From assembly GCA_902570695.1 (NCBI GenBank), contig CACFZE010000001.1, positions 62,001 through 126,000 of the forward strand: a DNA stretch of 64,000 bases, given 5' to 3'. Source of the DNA: an uncultured Pelagibacteraceae bacterium. Lineage in GTDB: Bacteria > Pseudomonadota > Alphaproteobacteria > Pelagibacterales > Pelagibacteraceae. Each line of letters opens with the position of its first letter. The first letter of the stretch is position 1. This document shows, piece by piece, positions 32,405 through 41,139 of the stretch. The translations under genes were made by a program, and so were the position numbers. The notes below the pieces were generated by a model. It made no database searches. It was not told where the DNA came from and worked only from the letters and a program-made list of their open reading frames with translations.

Positions 32405-33094
32405 CTAAATACTCTTACCTAATTTGATTTTATACGAAACACCCATTGTTGAAGTTATAAAAGCTTGCTTAATTAATTCGCCTTTAATTGTATTATTTGA
32501 TTTTTCCTTTTCTAATGCATCTAATACCGCATTAAAATTCAATATTAATTTGTCATCAGAAAAAGATTTTTTTCCTATACTCAGACCTATATTTCCATCT
32601 TTATCATTTCTTATTTCAACTTGTCCAGATTTTGCATCGGTTATAGCTTTTTTTACATCATTGGTTACTGATCCTAATTTAGGATTTGGCATCAATCCTT
32701 TTGGACCAAGAACTTTTCCTAATTTTGAAAGCTTAATCATCATTCCTGGGGTACAAATTAATTTTTCAAAGTTTATATTTCCTGCTTTTATTTCGTCTAT
32801 AAGCTCATCACCACCAACAACTTCTGCTCCAGCATCTTTTGCTTCTTGAGATTTATTATCCTCACAAACAACTCCTATTTTGACTTTTTTTGAACTTCCG
32901 CCAGGTAAATTAATCACTGTCCTAATATTGATCTCACTTTTCTTTTGCTTGTTATTAATTTGTAAATTTAGGTCTAAGGATTCATCAAATTTTGTAGTAC
33001 AATTTTGCTTTAAAATAGGAATTAATTTATCAACAGACTCAGATTGCAAATCTTTGGTTTTTTGTGGTAATTTCTTATATCTTTTTGATGACAT
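32405..33094 (-). CDS. rplA: 50S ribosomal protein L1
   Basis: L1 forms the stalk that guides deacylated tRNA out of the E site. The 229 residues contain INIRTVINLPGGSSKKVKIGVVCED, LICTPGMMIKLSKLGKVLGPKGLMPNPK and KSGQVEIRNDKDGNIGLSIGKKSF. It overlaps rplK by 1 nt. Confidence 0.98.
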   Translation of the reverse strand: MSSKRYKKLPQKTKDLQSESVDKLIPILKQNCTTKFDESLDLNLQINNKQKKSEINIRTVINLPGGSSKKVKIGVVCEDNKSQEAKDAGAEVVGGDELIDEIKAGNINFEKLICTPGMMIKLSKLGKVLGPKGLMPNPKLGSVTNDVKKAITDAKSGQVEIRNDKDGNIGLSIGKKSFSDDKLILNFNAVLDALEKEKSNNTIKGELIKQAFITSTMGVSYKIKLGKSI

Positions 33095-33522
33095 TATTCT
33101 ACTACCTCAATACCCATAGATCTTGCAGATCCAGCTATAATTTTTGCAGCTTCATCAACATCATGTGCATTTAAATCTGCCATTTTTTTTTCAGCAATTT
33201 CTTTTAATTGTTTTTTTGATATTTTTGCAATTATATTTCTTCCAGGTTCTTTTGAACCACTTTTTAATTTTACAGCCTCTTTAATAAAATGAGATGCTGG
33301 TGGTGATTTAATTATAAAATCAAACTTTTTATCTTTATAAACTGTAATGATAACTGGTACAGGTTTACCCGCAAAAGATTTTGTTTTTTCATTAAAAGCT
33401 TTACAAAAATCCATTATATTAATTCCTCTTTGGCCTAGAGCTGGTCCAACTGGAGGTGCTGGATTTGCTTGACCTCCATTTATTTGTAATTTTATATATC
33501 CACTTATTTCTTTTTTTGCCAT
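33094..33522 (-). CDS. rplK: 50S ribosomal protein L11
   Basis: L11 binds the GTPase-associated centre and is the thiostrepton-target protein. The 142 residues begin with the conserved [34 protein letters not shown] and end with [14 protein letters not shown]. It overlaps nusG and rplA by 1 nt each. Confidence 0.98.
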   Translation of the reverse strand: MAKKEISGYIKLQINGGQANPAPPVGPALGQRGINIMDFCKAFNEKTKSFAGKPVPVIITVYKDKKFDFIIKSPPASHFIKEAVKLKSGSKEPGRNIIAKISKKQLKEIAEKKMADLNAHDVDEAAKIIAGSARSMGIEVVE

Positions 33523-34052
33523 TAGCTTGCCTTTTCTACTTGACTATATTCTAAATCAACAGGTGTTGGTCTTCCAAATATTGATACTGATACTTTGAGT
33601 CTCAATTTTTCTTCATCAATATCTTCAACTAAACCACTGAATGAAGCAAAAGGTCCATCTATAACTTGAACTTTTTCACCAACATTGTATTCAACACCCG
33701 ATTTTGGTTGTACTACACCATCTTTAATTTGACCAAGTATTTTTTCAATTTCTTTTTCAGATACAGGTATTGGTGTACCTTTTGTTCCTAAAAAACCACT
33801 TACTTTTTTTAAATTTTTAATCATGTGATAAATCGTATTATCCATTTCGCTCTTTAACAAAACATAACCTGGAAAGTATTTTTTCTTTCTTTGAACTCTC
33901 TTACCTCTTTTAACTTCAGTAATATCATGAGTAGGAACAATAATTTCCTCAATTTTATCTGCAAGATTTGCTTTTGTGGCTTCCTCTTTTATTTCTTGAG
34001 CAACCTTATTTTCAAAGCTTGAGTGGGATTGCACGATATACCAATTTTTCAT
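33522..34052 (-). CDS. nusG: Transcription termination/antitermination factor NusG
   Basis: NusG couples RNA polymerase to the ribosome or Rho. The 176 residues show the NGN domain ([51 protein letters not shown]) and a C-terminal KOW domain ([21 protein letters not shown]). It overlaps secE by 1 nt. Confidence 0.98.
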   Translation of the reverse strand: MKNWYIVQSHSSFENKVAQEIKEEATKANLADKIEEIIVPTHDITEVKRGKRVQRKKKYFPGYVLLKSEMDNTIYHMIKNLKKVSGFLGTKGTPIPVSEKEIEKILGQIKDGVVQPKSGVEYNVGEKVQVIDGPFASFSGLVEDIDEEKLRLKVSVSIFGRPTPVDLEYSQVEKAS

Positions 34053-34243
34053 TACAGATTAACCTTTAAAACTAACTCTAAAAAAAACTGAAGAACTTGG
34101 TCTAATAATAAAAAAAATAACGCTGCAACTATAGCCATTGCAACTACCATCAAGGAACCTTGGATAACTTCTTTTCCAGTAGGCCAAGTAACTTTAAAAG
34201 CCTCTTGCTTTACATCCTGAATAAATTTTAAAGGGTTTTTCAT
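34052..34243 (-). CDS. secE: Protein translocase subunit SecE
   Basis: SecE is the clamp subunit of the SecYEG translocon. The 63-residue one-helix form shows FIQDVKQEAFKVTWPTGKEVIQGSL followed by a single transmembrane segment (about residues 31-58). Conserved Lys, Trp and Pro around residue 20 identify it. Placement between tRNA-Trp and nusG is conserved in bacteria. Confidence 0.96.
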   Translation of the reverse strand: MKNPLKFIQDVKQEAFKVTWPTGKEVIQGSLMVVAMAIVAALFFLLLDQVLQFFLELVLKVNL

Positions 34244-34253
34244 AATATTATTT

Positions 34254-34329
34254 TGGCAGGAGCGGAGGGAATCGAACCCCCAACCTCCGGTTTTGGAGAC
34301 CGGCGCTCTACCAATTGAGCTACACTCCT
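34254..34329 (-). tRNA. tRNA-Trp (anticodon CCA)
   Basis: A full cloverleaf reads on the minus strand from AGGAGTG at 34329 to an encoded CCA at 34254-34256. The anticodon loop is CTCCAAA within a CCGGT/ACCGG stem, and the T loop is TTCGATT. It lies in the 93-nt gap between tuf and secE, so it is probably cut out of the tuf-secE-nusG transcript. Confidence 0.97.
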
Positions 34330-34336
34330 ATGGAGT

Positions 34337-35527
34337 TTACTCTATAATTTTAGTTACTACTCCAGCTCCTACTGTTCTTCCACCTTCTCGAATAGCAAAA
34401 TTTAACTTCTCTGCCATTGCAATTGGTGTAATTAATTTTACTGTAAATTTAGCATCATCACCAGGCATTACCATTTCTGTTCCAGCTGGTAACTCAACTT
34501 CACCTGTAACATCAGTTGTTCTGAAATAAAACTGAGGTCTGTATTTTGTAAAAAATGGAGTGTGTCTTCCACCCTCTTCTTTTTTTAATACATACGCCTG
34601 AGCTTCAAATTTAGTATGTGGAGTTATTGAAGCAGGTTTACATAATACTTGGCCTCTCTCTACATCTGTTCTTTCAACACCTCGTAGAAGAGCACCAATA
34701 TTATCTCCAGCCTCACCTGAATCTAATAGCTTCCTAAACATTTCTACACCAGTACATACTGTTTTTTTTGTTTCTCTAATTCCAACAATTTCTATTTCAT
34801 CTCCGGTTTTAATTATTCCTGACTCTACTCTACCAGTTACAACCGTACCTCTACCTGATATTGAAAATACATCTTCAACAGGCATCAAGAAATCTTTATC
34901 TTTTGGTCTGTCTGGTTGTGGTATGAATTCGTCAACTGATTTCATAAGTTCCATTATAGAATTTTTTCCAATCTCATCATCTCTACCTTCAACAGCCGCT
35001 AATGCTGAACCTTTGATAATTGGAGTTTTATCTCCTGGGAATTTATATGACGTTAATAAATCTTTTATTTCTTCTTCTACAAGTTCAATCATTTCTTTAT
35101 CGTCTACTTGATCAACTTTATTTAAGTAAACAACTATAGCTGGAACACCGACTTGTCTTGCTAGAAGAATATGTTCTCTAGTTTGCGGCATTGGGCCATC
35201 TGCAGCATTTACAACTAAAATTGCACCATCCATTTGTGCAGCTCCCGTAATCATATTCTTTACATAATCTGCGTGTCCAGGACAATCTACATGTGCATAG
35301 TGTCTTTTCTCAGTTTCATATTCTACGTGAGCAGTTGAAATTGTAATTCCTCTTTCTTTTTCCTCTGGAGCTTTATCAATTTGATCATAAGCAGTAAATT
35401 GAGCACCACCTGACTCTGCTAAAACTTTTGTTATCGCAGCAGTTAATGTTGTCTTACCATGATCGACGTGACCAATCGTTCCAATATTACAGTGCGGTTT
35501 ATTTCTTACGAACTTTTCTTTTGACAT
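34337..35527 (-). CDS. tuf: Elongation factor Tu
   Basis: EF-Tu delivers aminoacyl-tRNA to the ribosome. The 396 residues carry [16 protein letters not shown] (about 19-34), [39 protein letters not shown] and NKVDQVDD, then domains II-III ([38 protein letters not shown]). A GAGGT ribosome-binding sequence precedes the ATG. It is the only tuf in the window and is flanked by tRNA-Gly and tRNA-Trp rather than by fusA. Confidence 0.99.
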   Translation of the reverse strand: MSKEKFVRNKPHCNIGTIGHVDHGKTTLTAAITKVLAESGGAQFTAYDQIDKAPEEKERGITISTAHVEYETEKRHYAHVDCPGHADYVKNMITGAAQMDGAILVVNAADGPMPQTREHILLARQVGVPAIVVYLNKVDQVDDKEMIELVEEEIKDLLTSYKFPGDKTPIIKGSALAAVEGRDDEIGKNSIMELMKSVDEFIPQPDRPKDKDFLMPVEDVFSISGRGTVVTGRVESGIIKTGDEIEIVGIRETKKTVCTGVEMFRKLLDSGEAGDNIGALLRGVERTDVERGQVLCKPASITPHTKFEAQAYVLKKEEGGRHTPFFTKYRPQFYFRTTDVTGEVELPAGTEMVMPGDDAKFTVKLITPIAMAEKLNFAIREGGRTVGAGVVTKIIE

Positions 35528-35565
35528 TACTTGTTTACCTCATTTATTTTTCATAATTTAATTTT

Positions 35566-35639
35566 TGGAGCGGGTAAAGGGAATCGAACCCTTACATCCA
35601 GCTTGGAAGGCTAGCGTTCTACCATTGAACTACACCCGC
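35566..35639 (-). tRNA. tRNA-Gly (anticodon TCC)
   Basis: The cloverleaf reads on the minus strand from GCGGGTG at 35639 to encoded CCA at 35566-35568. The anticodon loop is CTTCCAA with a five-pair CTAGC/GCTGG stem containing one wobble, and the T arm is GGGTTCGATTCCC. It lies between tRNA-Tyr and tuf in the same direction and is likely processed from their common transcript. Confidence 0.96.
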
Positions 35640-35679
35640 AACACCCAAGTACACTCCATGTTGAAAAAAGAATATTGAA

Positions 35680-35765
<86 letters not shown>

Positions 35766-35777
35766 TTAATAGTTTTA

Positions 35778-35791
35778 GGGGGAAGCACCCC
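35778..35791 (-). other. GC-rich leader hairpin ahead of tRNA-Tyr
   Basis: GGGGTGCTTCCCCC on the minus strand can form a 4-5 pair G-C hairpin between the predicted promoter and the 5' end of tRNA-Tyr. It stands out in very A/T-rich DNA. No T-run follows, so it is not a usual terminator; a role in 5' leader processing is a guess. A second 6-bp inverted repeat (CATGTT at 35791 / AACATG at 35813) surrounds the sequence just upstream. Confidence 0.35.
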
Positions 35792-35821
35792 ATGTTCAAT
35801 AAAGCTTTAAACAACATGCGT

Positions 35822-35849
35822 TTTATATATTTTTATTGTACAAATGCAA
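35822..35849 (-). promoter_or_regulatory. Candidate promoter for tRNA-Tyr/tRNA-Gly/tuf/secE series
   Basis: On the minus strand, TTGCAT (35844-35849) and TATAAA (35822-35827) are spaced by 16 nt, followed by a G/C-containing discriminator ACGCATG. It is the only good match in the 137-nt divergent gap between tRNA-Tyr and rlmB. Confidence 0.5.
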
Positions 35850-35902
35850 TATGTGAAATAAAGGAAAATTGCTCAAAAAATAGTGTAAATTCAACAATTA
35901 TT

Positions 35903-36646
35903 ATGAACAAATCATCTTTTTTTATAGTTGGTAAACATGCAGTAATAGAGGCATTAAAAAATCCTAAAAGAAAAGTTTTAAAAGTTTTTCTAACTGAGGA
36001 GAGTAAAAAAAATATACATAGGGTTAGTTCTAGAAAAAATCTCTTAAAGGATATTAAAATCTATTACAAAACGAGAAAAGAGCTTGATAAATATTGCTCG
36101 AAAGATGGAATTACTCATCAAGGTTATGTTGCAGAAATTGAACACTTTGAAAAAAATGATTTAAAAGAATTTATCAAATCAAAGAATGATTTAACAATCG
36201 CATGTTTAGATGAAGTAACAGATGCCAGAAACATAGGTTCATTAATCAGAAGCGCTGCATCATTTGAAATAGATGGAATAATTATCAAAGAAAGACATTT
36301 TCCCTCAGAAAGTAAACTAATGTTTAAATCTGCAAGTGGATGCATGGAACACATAAATATATTTGAAGTGTCCAATATAAATTCTACTCTTAAGTTCTTA
36401 AGAGAAAAAAATTTTTGGATTTATGGTTTTGAAGCAAAAAGTATTAAAAAGTTTAATGATATTAAATGGGATGGTAATAATATTCTACTTTTTGGTTCAG
36501 AAGGTTTTGGTATGAGAGAGCATACAAAAAAATATACAGACTTTTTGGTAAAAATAGATATAAATAAAAATATTGAGAGTTTAAATATATCTAATAGTGC
36601 AGCAATAGTTTTTCATCACATAAATCAATATAAAAATAAAACTTGA
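35903..36646 (+). CDS. rlmB: TrmH-family rRNA 2'-O-methyltransferase (RlmB-type)
   Basis: RlmB-type SPOUT enzymes methylate the 2'-O of a guanosine in the 23S rRNA P loop. The 247 residues have the N-terminal substrate-binding domain (FFIVGKHAVIEALKNPKRKVLKVFL) and the knot motifs: ARNIGSLIRSAASFEIDG, LFGSEGFGM and LNISNSAAIVFHHI. The frame is open back to 35675, but those residues lie inside tRNA-Tyr and the divergent promoter. The ATG at 35903 gives the family N-terminus. Confidence 0.88.
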   Translation: MNKSSFFIVGKHAVIEALKNPKRKVLKVFLTEESKKNIHRVSSRKNLLKDIKIYYKTRKELDKYCSKDGITHQGYVAEIEHFEKNDLKEFIKSKNDLTIACLDEVTDARNIGSLIRSAASFEIDGIIIKERHFPSESKLMFKSASGCMEHINIFEVSNINSTLKFLREKNFWIYGFEAKSIKKFNDIKWDGNNILLFGSEGFGMREHTKKYTDFLVKIDINKNIESLNISNSAAIVFHHINQYKNKT

Positions 36647-36670
36647 TAATCTTAAAAATCGTAATACAAA
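36643..36670 (+). promoter_or_regulatory. Candidate promoter for tRNA-Thr
   Basis: TTGATA (36643-36648, overlapping the rlmB stop) and TACAAA (36665-36670) are 16 nt apart, and the tRNA starts 10 nt after the -10 box. Only four of six bases match in the -10 box, so co-transcription with rlmB is also possible. Confidence 0.4.
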
Positions 36671-36679
36671 ACTACTCGC

Positions 36680-36755
36680 GCCCTTGTAGCTCAGCTGGTA
36701 GAGCAATTGATTTGTAATCAATAGGTCCGCGGTTCGAGTCCGTGCGGGGGCACCA
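36680..36755 (+). tRNA. tRNA-Thr (anticodon TGT)
   Basis: The cloverleaf runs from GCCCTTG (pairing with CGGGGGC, including two G-T wobbles) to an encoded CCA at 36753-36755. The anticodon loop is TTTGTAA in an ATTGA/TCAAT stem, and the T loop is TTCGAGT. The last A of CCA directly abuts the stop codon of the convergent nadK gene. Confidence 0.96.
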
Positions 36756-37526
36756 TTAATTAGTTTCGTTTCGTAACTGTTCAATTTTAATTTTTTTTTG
36801 AAGGCTTCTATTTTTATCAAATATTAAGTTAAATTTAATTCTTTTGTTAGTTTTAATAGATATTGATTTAGCATTTCTTACCTCGATATTATCAGCGACA
36901 GCGCTTATGGGTCTCTTTATATGATTTAAATTCTTAATTGTGATTTTAGATTTATCACTAACTATTTTTCCTTTCCATCTCCTAGGTCTAAAAGCACTGA
37001 TTGGACTTATAGATAACTTATTAGAATCTATACTTAGTATAGGACCATGAACAGAAAGGTTATAGGCTGTACTACCAGCAGGTGTTGATACTAAGACACC
37101 ATCAGAAATTAAATGTTTTATAATTTGTTTTTTACCATTTGAAATTGTTAATGATGCAGTTTGTCTACTTTGTCTTAGAACTGAGATTTCGTTAATAGCA
37201 ATACATTTTTTTATAATATTTGATTTATTTTTTACACTCATCTCTAATGGAGATATTGAGACTAATCTTCCTTTAATTAAATTTTTATAGTTTGTTTTTT
37301 CAGAAAATTTATTCATTAGGAAACCATAGTTTCCTGAATTTATTCCATAAAAAGGTTTTTTGTGTTTATTATATTTTTTTAATGTTTCGAGCATAAATCC
37401 ATCACCACCTATCACAATGATTAAATTAGATTTTGACAAAGAATATGTTTTTATTCTTTTTAAGACTGCATTTTTAATTTTAGATGATCTAGAATTTTTG
37501 TCAGAAATTACAAAAGGATTAACCAT
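36756..37526 (-). CDS. nadK: NAD kinase
   Basis: NadK phosphorylates NAD+ to NADP+. The 256 residues contain the catalytic GGDGFMLETL near residue 42, GINSGNYGFLMN, the NEISVLR segment, VSTPAGSTAYNLSVHGPIL and PISAFRPRRWKG. The frame is open to 37565, but that extension is tRNA-Leu sequence. The ATG at 37526 starts 4 nt after the tRNA CCA end, so the gene is probably expressed from a tRNA-Leu-nadK transcript. Confidence 0.9.
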   Translation of the reverse strand: MVNPFVISDKNSRSSKIKNAVLKRIKTYSLSKSNLIIVIGGDGFMLETLKKYNKHKKPFYGINSGNYGFLMNKFSEKTNYKNLIKGRLVSISPLEMSVKNKSNIIKKCIAINEISVLRQSRQTASLTISNGKKQIIKHLISDGVLVSTPAGSTAYNLSVHGPILSIDSNKLSISPISAFRPRRWKGKIVSDKSKITIKNLNHIKRPISAVADNIEVRNAKSISIKTNKRIKFNLIFDKNRSLQKKIKIEQLRNETN

Positions 37527-37529
37527 TAG

Positions 37530-37615
37530 TGGTGCCCTCGGCCAGACTCGAACTGGCACTCCCAAAAGGGCAAGGATTTTAAGTCCTTTGTGTCTACCAA
37601 TTTCACCACGAGGGC
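37530..37615 (-). tRNA. tRNA-Leu (anticodon TAA)
   Basis: An 86-nt class II tRNA reads on the minus strand from GCCCTCG at 37615 to encoded CCA at 37530-37532. The anticodon loop is CTTAAAA in an AGGA/TCCT stem. The variable arm is long, and the T arm is CCAGTTCGAGTCTGG. It lies just upstream of nadK in the same direction. Confidence 0.95.
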
Positions 37616-37659
37616 ATTTATAAAGTTCATCGTTATATATATTAAAATTTATATCTCAA

Positions 37660-38952
37660 CTATATTAAATTGTATTGATATTCTCTAGCTTCAATTATTT
37701 CTTTGTGTAAATTTAGCTCAACATCATCCAATCTTATAAATTGATCTTTCATTATGTCATTCTTTAAGACTGCATTATCAGTATAACCCATAGGTAAAAT
37801 TCTTTCTTGTTTAGATCTTTTGGATGAAATCAACCTTCCCCTTGCACAATAACCCCCTTCTCCATCAAGTTTTTGACCTGCCTTTAAATTTTTTTTTGCG
37901 ACACTAGCTATCTCAGCATTAAAGTTTTTTGTATGACCTGTAGCCTTATTATCAAGCACTATAGAGTAAATTGATTGAGCTAATTCTAATCCAATATAAT
38001 GATAAGGCCTCCAAATAGCTGAATAACTTCCAGAGGAATCTGTTACCATTCCATAGTCTTTAAAACAGTTTTTCACATACTCATTTTGAGCTTTAATAAC
38101 AATATACACTCCCCATCTAAGATCATTAGGGATATCTTTTTTATCTAAATCTATGCTTGAAATAACTTCTACTTGACCAGAGTGATCTAATAAACCTCCC
38201 TCTGATTTTGGAATTAATTTTTTAGCAATGTCATAAACTCCGATTGGAGGATATGTTAATCCACTATTTGGACATTTTAAGTCTGTAGCATTGCTAACAG
38301 CACACATTTCTATTGATGATTTATCCCCACATAAAAAACTATTAAACATTTTAGGATTCATCCCAGATTCATTTTCAGCTCTTTCTTTAGTTAAACCATA
38401 ATGTCCCCAAACAGTTTCTGGTGTTGAATATTCAAATGATGGATGATATTTAGTTCCTTTACCTGCACATATAACTTCAAAACCATTTAATTTTGCCCAT
38501 TCAATTTGTTCTAATATTAATGATGGCTGATCACCATAAGCCATTGAACAGATCACATTATTTTTCTTTGCTAGATCAGACAAATACTTTCCGCATAAAA
38601 CATCTGCTTCAACATTAACCATTATTACATGCTTTTTGCTTTCTATGATTTTCTTTGCATGTAATGTGCCTGCTATAGGGTTGCCTGTAGCTTCAATAAA
38701 TACATCAATTTCTCTGTTAAAAACTTTGTCTAAATTATCTGCAAAATTAATATTTTGTATAGTTTCGCTAGATAATCCACTATTTAAACAATTTTTTTTT
38801 GCTCTCTCAATATCAAGCTCTATGATTGAATCTAAAATAATTTTGTTTAATTGATTATATTGAGCGAGAAACATTGAAACAAATTTCCCACAGCCAACAA
38901 AAGCAACTCTAATTGGTTTTTTTAAATTTTGAAGTTTAGTATATAAATACAC
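37660..38952 (-). CDS. Homoserine dehydrogenase-like oxidoreductase with C-terminal SAF domain (COG4091 type)
   Basis: The 430-residue protein has an N-terminal NAD(P)-binding fold (RVAFVGCGKFVSMFLAQY, residues 14-31; DVFIEATGNP near 103). A catalytic middle domain follows, then a C-terminal SAF-like segment (NLKAGQKLDGEGGYCARGRL, about 360-382). This arrangement matches the COG4091 group described as predicted homoserine dehydrogenases with SAF domains, whose substrate is generally unknown. True threonine-pathway homoserine dehydrogenase is different in layout, so I do not call it hom. It is the last gene of a minus-strand group after azlC and azlD. Confidence 0.7.
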   Translation of the reverse strand: MYLYTKLQNLKKPIRVAFVGCGKFVSMFLAQYNQLNKIILDSIIELDIERAKKNCLNSGLSSETIQNINFADNLDKVFNREIDVFIEATGNPIAGTLHAKKIIESKKHVIMVNVEADVLCGKYLSDLAKKNNVICSMAYGDQPSLILEQIEWAKLNGFEVICAGKGTKYHPSFEYSTPETVWGHYGLTKERAENESGMNPKMFNSFLCGDKSSIEMCAVSNATDLKCPNSGLTYPPIGVYDIAKKLIPKSEGGLLDHSGQVEVISSIDLDKKDIPNDLRWGVYIVIKAQNEYVKNCFKDYGMVTDSSGSYSAIWRPYHYIGLELAQSIYSIVLDNKATGHTKNFNAEIASVAKKNLKAGQKLDGEGGYCARGRLISSKRSKQERILPMGYTDNAVLKNDIMKDQFIRLDDVELNLHKEIIEAREYQYNLI

Positions 38953-38956
38953 AGAT

Positions 38957-39274
38957 CTATCTTAATAAGAAAAAAATAATAAACCAATAAGATAATAATC
39001 CTGAAACAATAGTAGCGATTACACTCTTTGAGTAAAATCCAACAACTAAAGCAACAATTGCACCATAAATTTTTGGATCTGTGATTTCTACTAACAAACC
39101 AAAATCATTAAAAAAAACACCAGGAAATATTATTGCTGGAAATACAGCTGCTGGAACATAGTTAAGAACTTCTTTAACTTTTGTTCCAAGCATTTCTCTA
39201 TCAATTAAAGCGACCATGGCCATCCTTGAAAAATAAGTAACAATTCCAGAAATAATAATTGATAACCAGGTCAT
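38957..39274 (-). CDS. azlD: AzlD-family branched-chain amino acid exporter subunit
   Basis: AzlD is the small partner of AzlC in two-component inner-membrane exporters of branched-chain amino acids and related compounds. The 105 residues contain about four hydrophobic segments. Typical sequences are ISGIVTYFSRMAMVALI, VLNYVPAAVFPAIIFPG (the conserved Pro-rich turn) and ATIVSGLLSYWFIIFFL. It overlaps azlC by 4 nt. Confidence 0.85.
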   Translation of the reverse strand: MTWLSIIISGIVTYFSRMAMVALIDREMLGTKVKEVLNYVPAAVFPAIIFPGVFFNDFGLLVEITDPKIYGAIVALVVGFYSKSVIATIVSGLLSYWFIIFFLLR

Positions 39275-39957
39275 TTTTTCAGTCTCAGCATTATAAAAGC
39301 TGCAATTAAAGCAACAATTGGAGATAATATTATGTAAGATTTGAATGGGGCATTAAATAATATTAGTGAAGCAAATCCAGATACCAACATCACAAAAACA
39401 TGATCTAATTTTCTTAAGTCATTTACAATAATCGCTAAAAAAGTGAGAGGGATCGCAAATTTTAAACCCAATTCTTCAGGAATAAATGAGCCCAATATAA
39501 TTCCACTAATTGTGGATAACTGCCAACAAAACCAAAGTGTTACTCCTGTACCAAGAACATAATAATGTGGATTAGATAAATTTTTATTCTGTCTTAAATA
39601 CTTATTAGATTCTGCAAAGCCTTGGTCCACAATAAAATAAGATATAATTAATTTTTTAATAAAGCTCAGTTTTTCTAAATACTCAGATAAAACTGCTCCA
39701 TATAATAAATGTCTTGAGTTTATTACTCCAACTGATGTAATGGCTACTAATGATGAAGCTCCACCTGACAAAAGTTGCATAAATATTATCTGTGAAGCAC
39801 CTCCAAAAATAATCAAGGAAGTTGCATAAACTAAAATTGGATTAAAACCTAATTCAATACCAATAGCTCCAGTTATAATTCCAAAAGGAATTACTGATAA
39901 CATATGAGGTAAAACAGCAACTATACCTTTAAAAAATATTTTTGATTTTGAAAGCAT
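39271..39957 (-). CDS. azlC: AzlC-family branched-chain amino acid exporter subunit
   Basis: AzlC is the larger permease subunit. The 228 residues contain several hydrophobic segments with the family pattern VLPHMLSVIPFGIITGAIGIE, LIIFGGASQIIFMQLL, VGVINSRHLLYGAVL and the polar YFIVDQGFAES motif. It overlaps azlD and follows the cyclotransferase-like gene by 3 nt. The exported substrate is not shown by the sequence. Confidence 0.87.
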   Translation of the reverse strand: MLSKSKIFFKGIVAVLPHMLSVIPFGIITGAIGIELGFNPILVYATSLIIFGGASQIIFMQLLSGGASSLVAITSVGVINSRHLLYGAVLSEYLEKLSFIKKLIISYFIVDQGFAESNKYLRQNKNLSNPHYYVLGTGVTLWFCWQLSTISGIILGSFIPEELGLKFAIPLTFLAIIVNDLRKLDHVFVMLVSGFASLILFNAPFKSYIILSPIVALIAAFIMLRLKK

Positions 39958-39960
39958 TAA

Positions 39961-40365
39961 TTAAAAATTCACTAAAGCTTTTTTGAGATATTTTTGGTCT
40001 AACTTACAATCTTTATAACCTTGTTTAACTACATTTAGATACCTTTCAGTTGGATATCTAAAAATTGTTTTTTTAGGCATGATATAAGTCATCACAGTAT
40101 TGTTGTAATATTTAAAATACATTTTTTTATAGAGAATTGGATAATCTTCATAAATATCAAGTTTTTTTTCATCACTTTTTGATATCTCGTACAATCCACC
40201 GGGCACAATTGAATTATTTTTCTTTTCTATATCTGCGGCACGATATTTGCTTCTGAAATTAAGTGTATATCCTTTTAAATTTATCTTTTTAATAAATTTG
40301 GAATCTTTACATCTTCTTTTCATTTGAAAATGATTTAGATTACTTCCATAAGCAAAATAAAGCAT
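39961..40365 (-). CDS. Gamma-glutamylcyclotransferase-family protein
   Basis: These small cytosolic proteins cyclise gamma-glutamyl peptides or related amides to 5-oxoproline. The 134 residues start MLYFAYGSNLNHFQM, the YGSN loop that binds the gamma-glutamyl group. The acid in YEDYP near residue 74 is the likely catalytic Glu, and the C-terminal region is basic. Context suggests amino-acid or glutathione-derivative turnover next to an amino-acid exporter, but the substrate is unknown. Confidence 0.75.
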   Translation of the reverse strand: MLYFAYGSNLNHFQMKRRCKDSKFIKKINLKGYTLNFRSKYRAADIEKKNNSIVPGGLYEISKSDEKKLDIYEDYPILYKKMYFKYYNNTVMTYIMPKKTIFRYPTERYLNVVKQGYKDCKLDQKYLKKALVNF

Positions 40366-40367
40366 AA

Positions 40368-41117
40368 TTATCTCTCAACTATTTCAATTTCTTTATCTTT
40401 AACAAATTTAAGTATTTCTGAATTACATTTATCAATTTTTGTTTTATCTACTGATCTGACAACAATTGATACCCCTAATTTTCCAGCTTTAAAAAAAGGA
40501 TAACTTCCAATTTCAACTTCAGAATTATTATTTTGGACCTCTGTTAAAGATTTAGCTATTTCACTCTCAACAGTTCTTAAATTAATTGTTTCACTCAATA
40601 TTGGTTCCCCTCCAACCAACAGATTATTTAAACTTCCGAGCATAGCCTTCATAATAGATGGAACTCCTGGAAGACAAAATACATTTTCAACATAAAAGCC
40701 AGGCGCGCCGCTAGATGGATTTAAAATTAAATTAGCGCTAACAGGCATTTTAGCCATCTTTTGTCTACCTTCATTAAATTCTCCTGGCTTATAATAATTT
40801 TCTAGTATTGAAAAAGCCTCTTTATGAAAACCGTATTCAATATTAAATGCTTTAGAAACAGACTCTGCTGTAATATCATCATGAGTGGGTCCTATTCCTC
40901 CTGTTGTAAATATATATGAATATTTTTTTCTTTGTTCATTAACTGTATTTATTATAATACTTTCATCATCAGGAATGACTCTAACTTCTGCAACAGGTAT
41001 GCCTAATGAATTTAACCAAATAGCTAATGTGCTTGTGTTAACATCTTGTGTTCTACCCGATAGAACTTCATTACCGATAATTAAAATACCAGCATTTATC
41101 TCTTTTTTATTTTGCAT
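40368..41117 (-). CDS. CinA-type molybdopterin-binding domain protein (COG1058)
   Basis: The 249 residues correspond to the MoaB/MogA-like N-terminal domain of CinA. It begins AGILIIGNEVLSGRTQDVNTSTLAIWL and carries IFTTGGIGPTHDDITAESVSKAF near residue 70 and VFCLPGVPSIMKAML near 150. CinA N domains in other bacteria act as ADP-ribose or NAD-related pyrophosphatases. The C-terminal nicotinamide-nucleotide amidase domain is absent here, so no symbol is given. It diverges from sfsA across 22 nt. Confidence 0.8.
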   Translation of the reverse strand: MQNKKEINAGILIIGNEVLSGRTQDVNTSTLAIWLNSLGIPVAEVRVIPDDESIIINTVNEQRKKYSYIFTTGGIGPTHDDITAESVSKAFNIEYGFHKEAFSILENYYKPGEFNEGRQKMAKMPVSANLILNPSSGAPGFYVENVFCLPGVPSIMKAMLGSLNNLLVGGEPILSETINLRTVESEIAKSLTEVQNNNSEVEIGSYPFFKAGKLGVSIVVRSVDKTKIDKCNSEILKFVKDKEIEIVER

Positions 41118-41139
41118 ATGTAAATATAAGTAAATTTAT

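Noticed and set aside
35778-35791. G-C hairpin considered as an intrinsic terminator
   Set aside because: No T-run follows on either strand, and it lies upstream of the tRNA in its transcription direction.
37527-37565. Extension of nadK upstream
   Set aside because: The extra 13 codons are read through tRNA-Leu.
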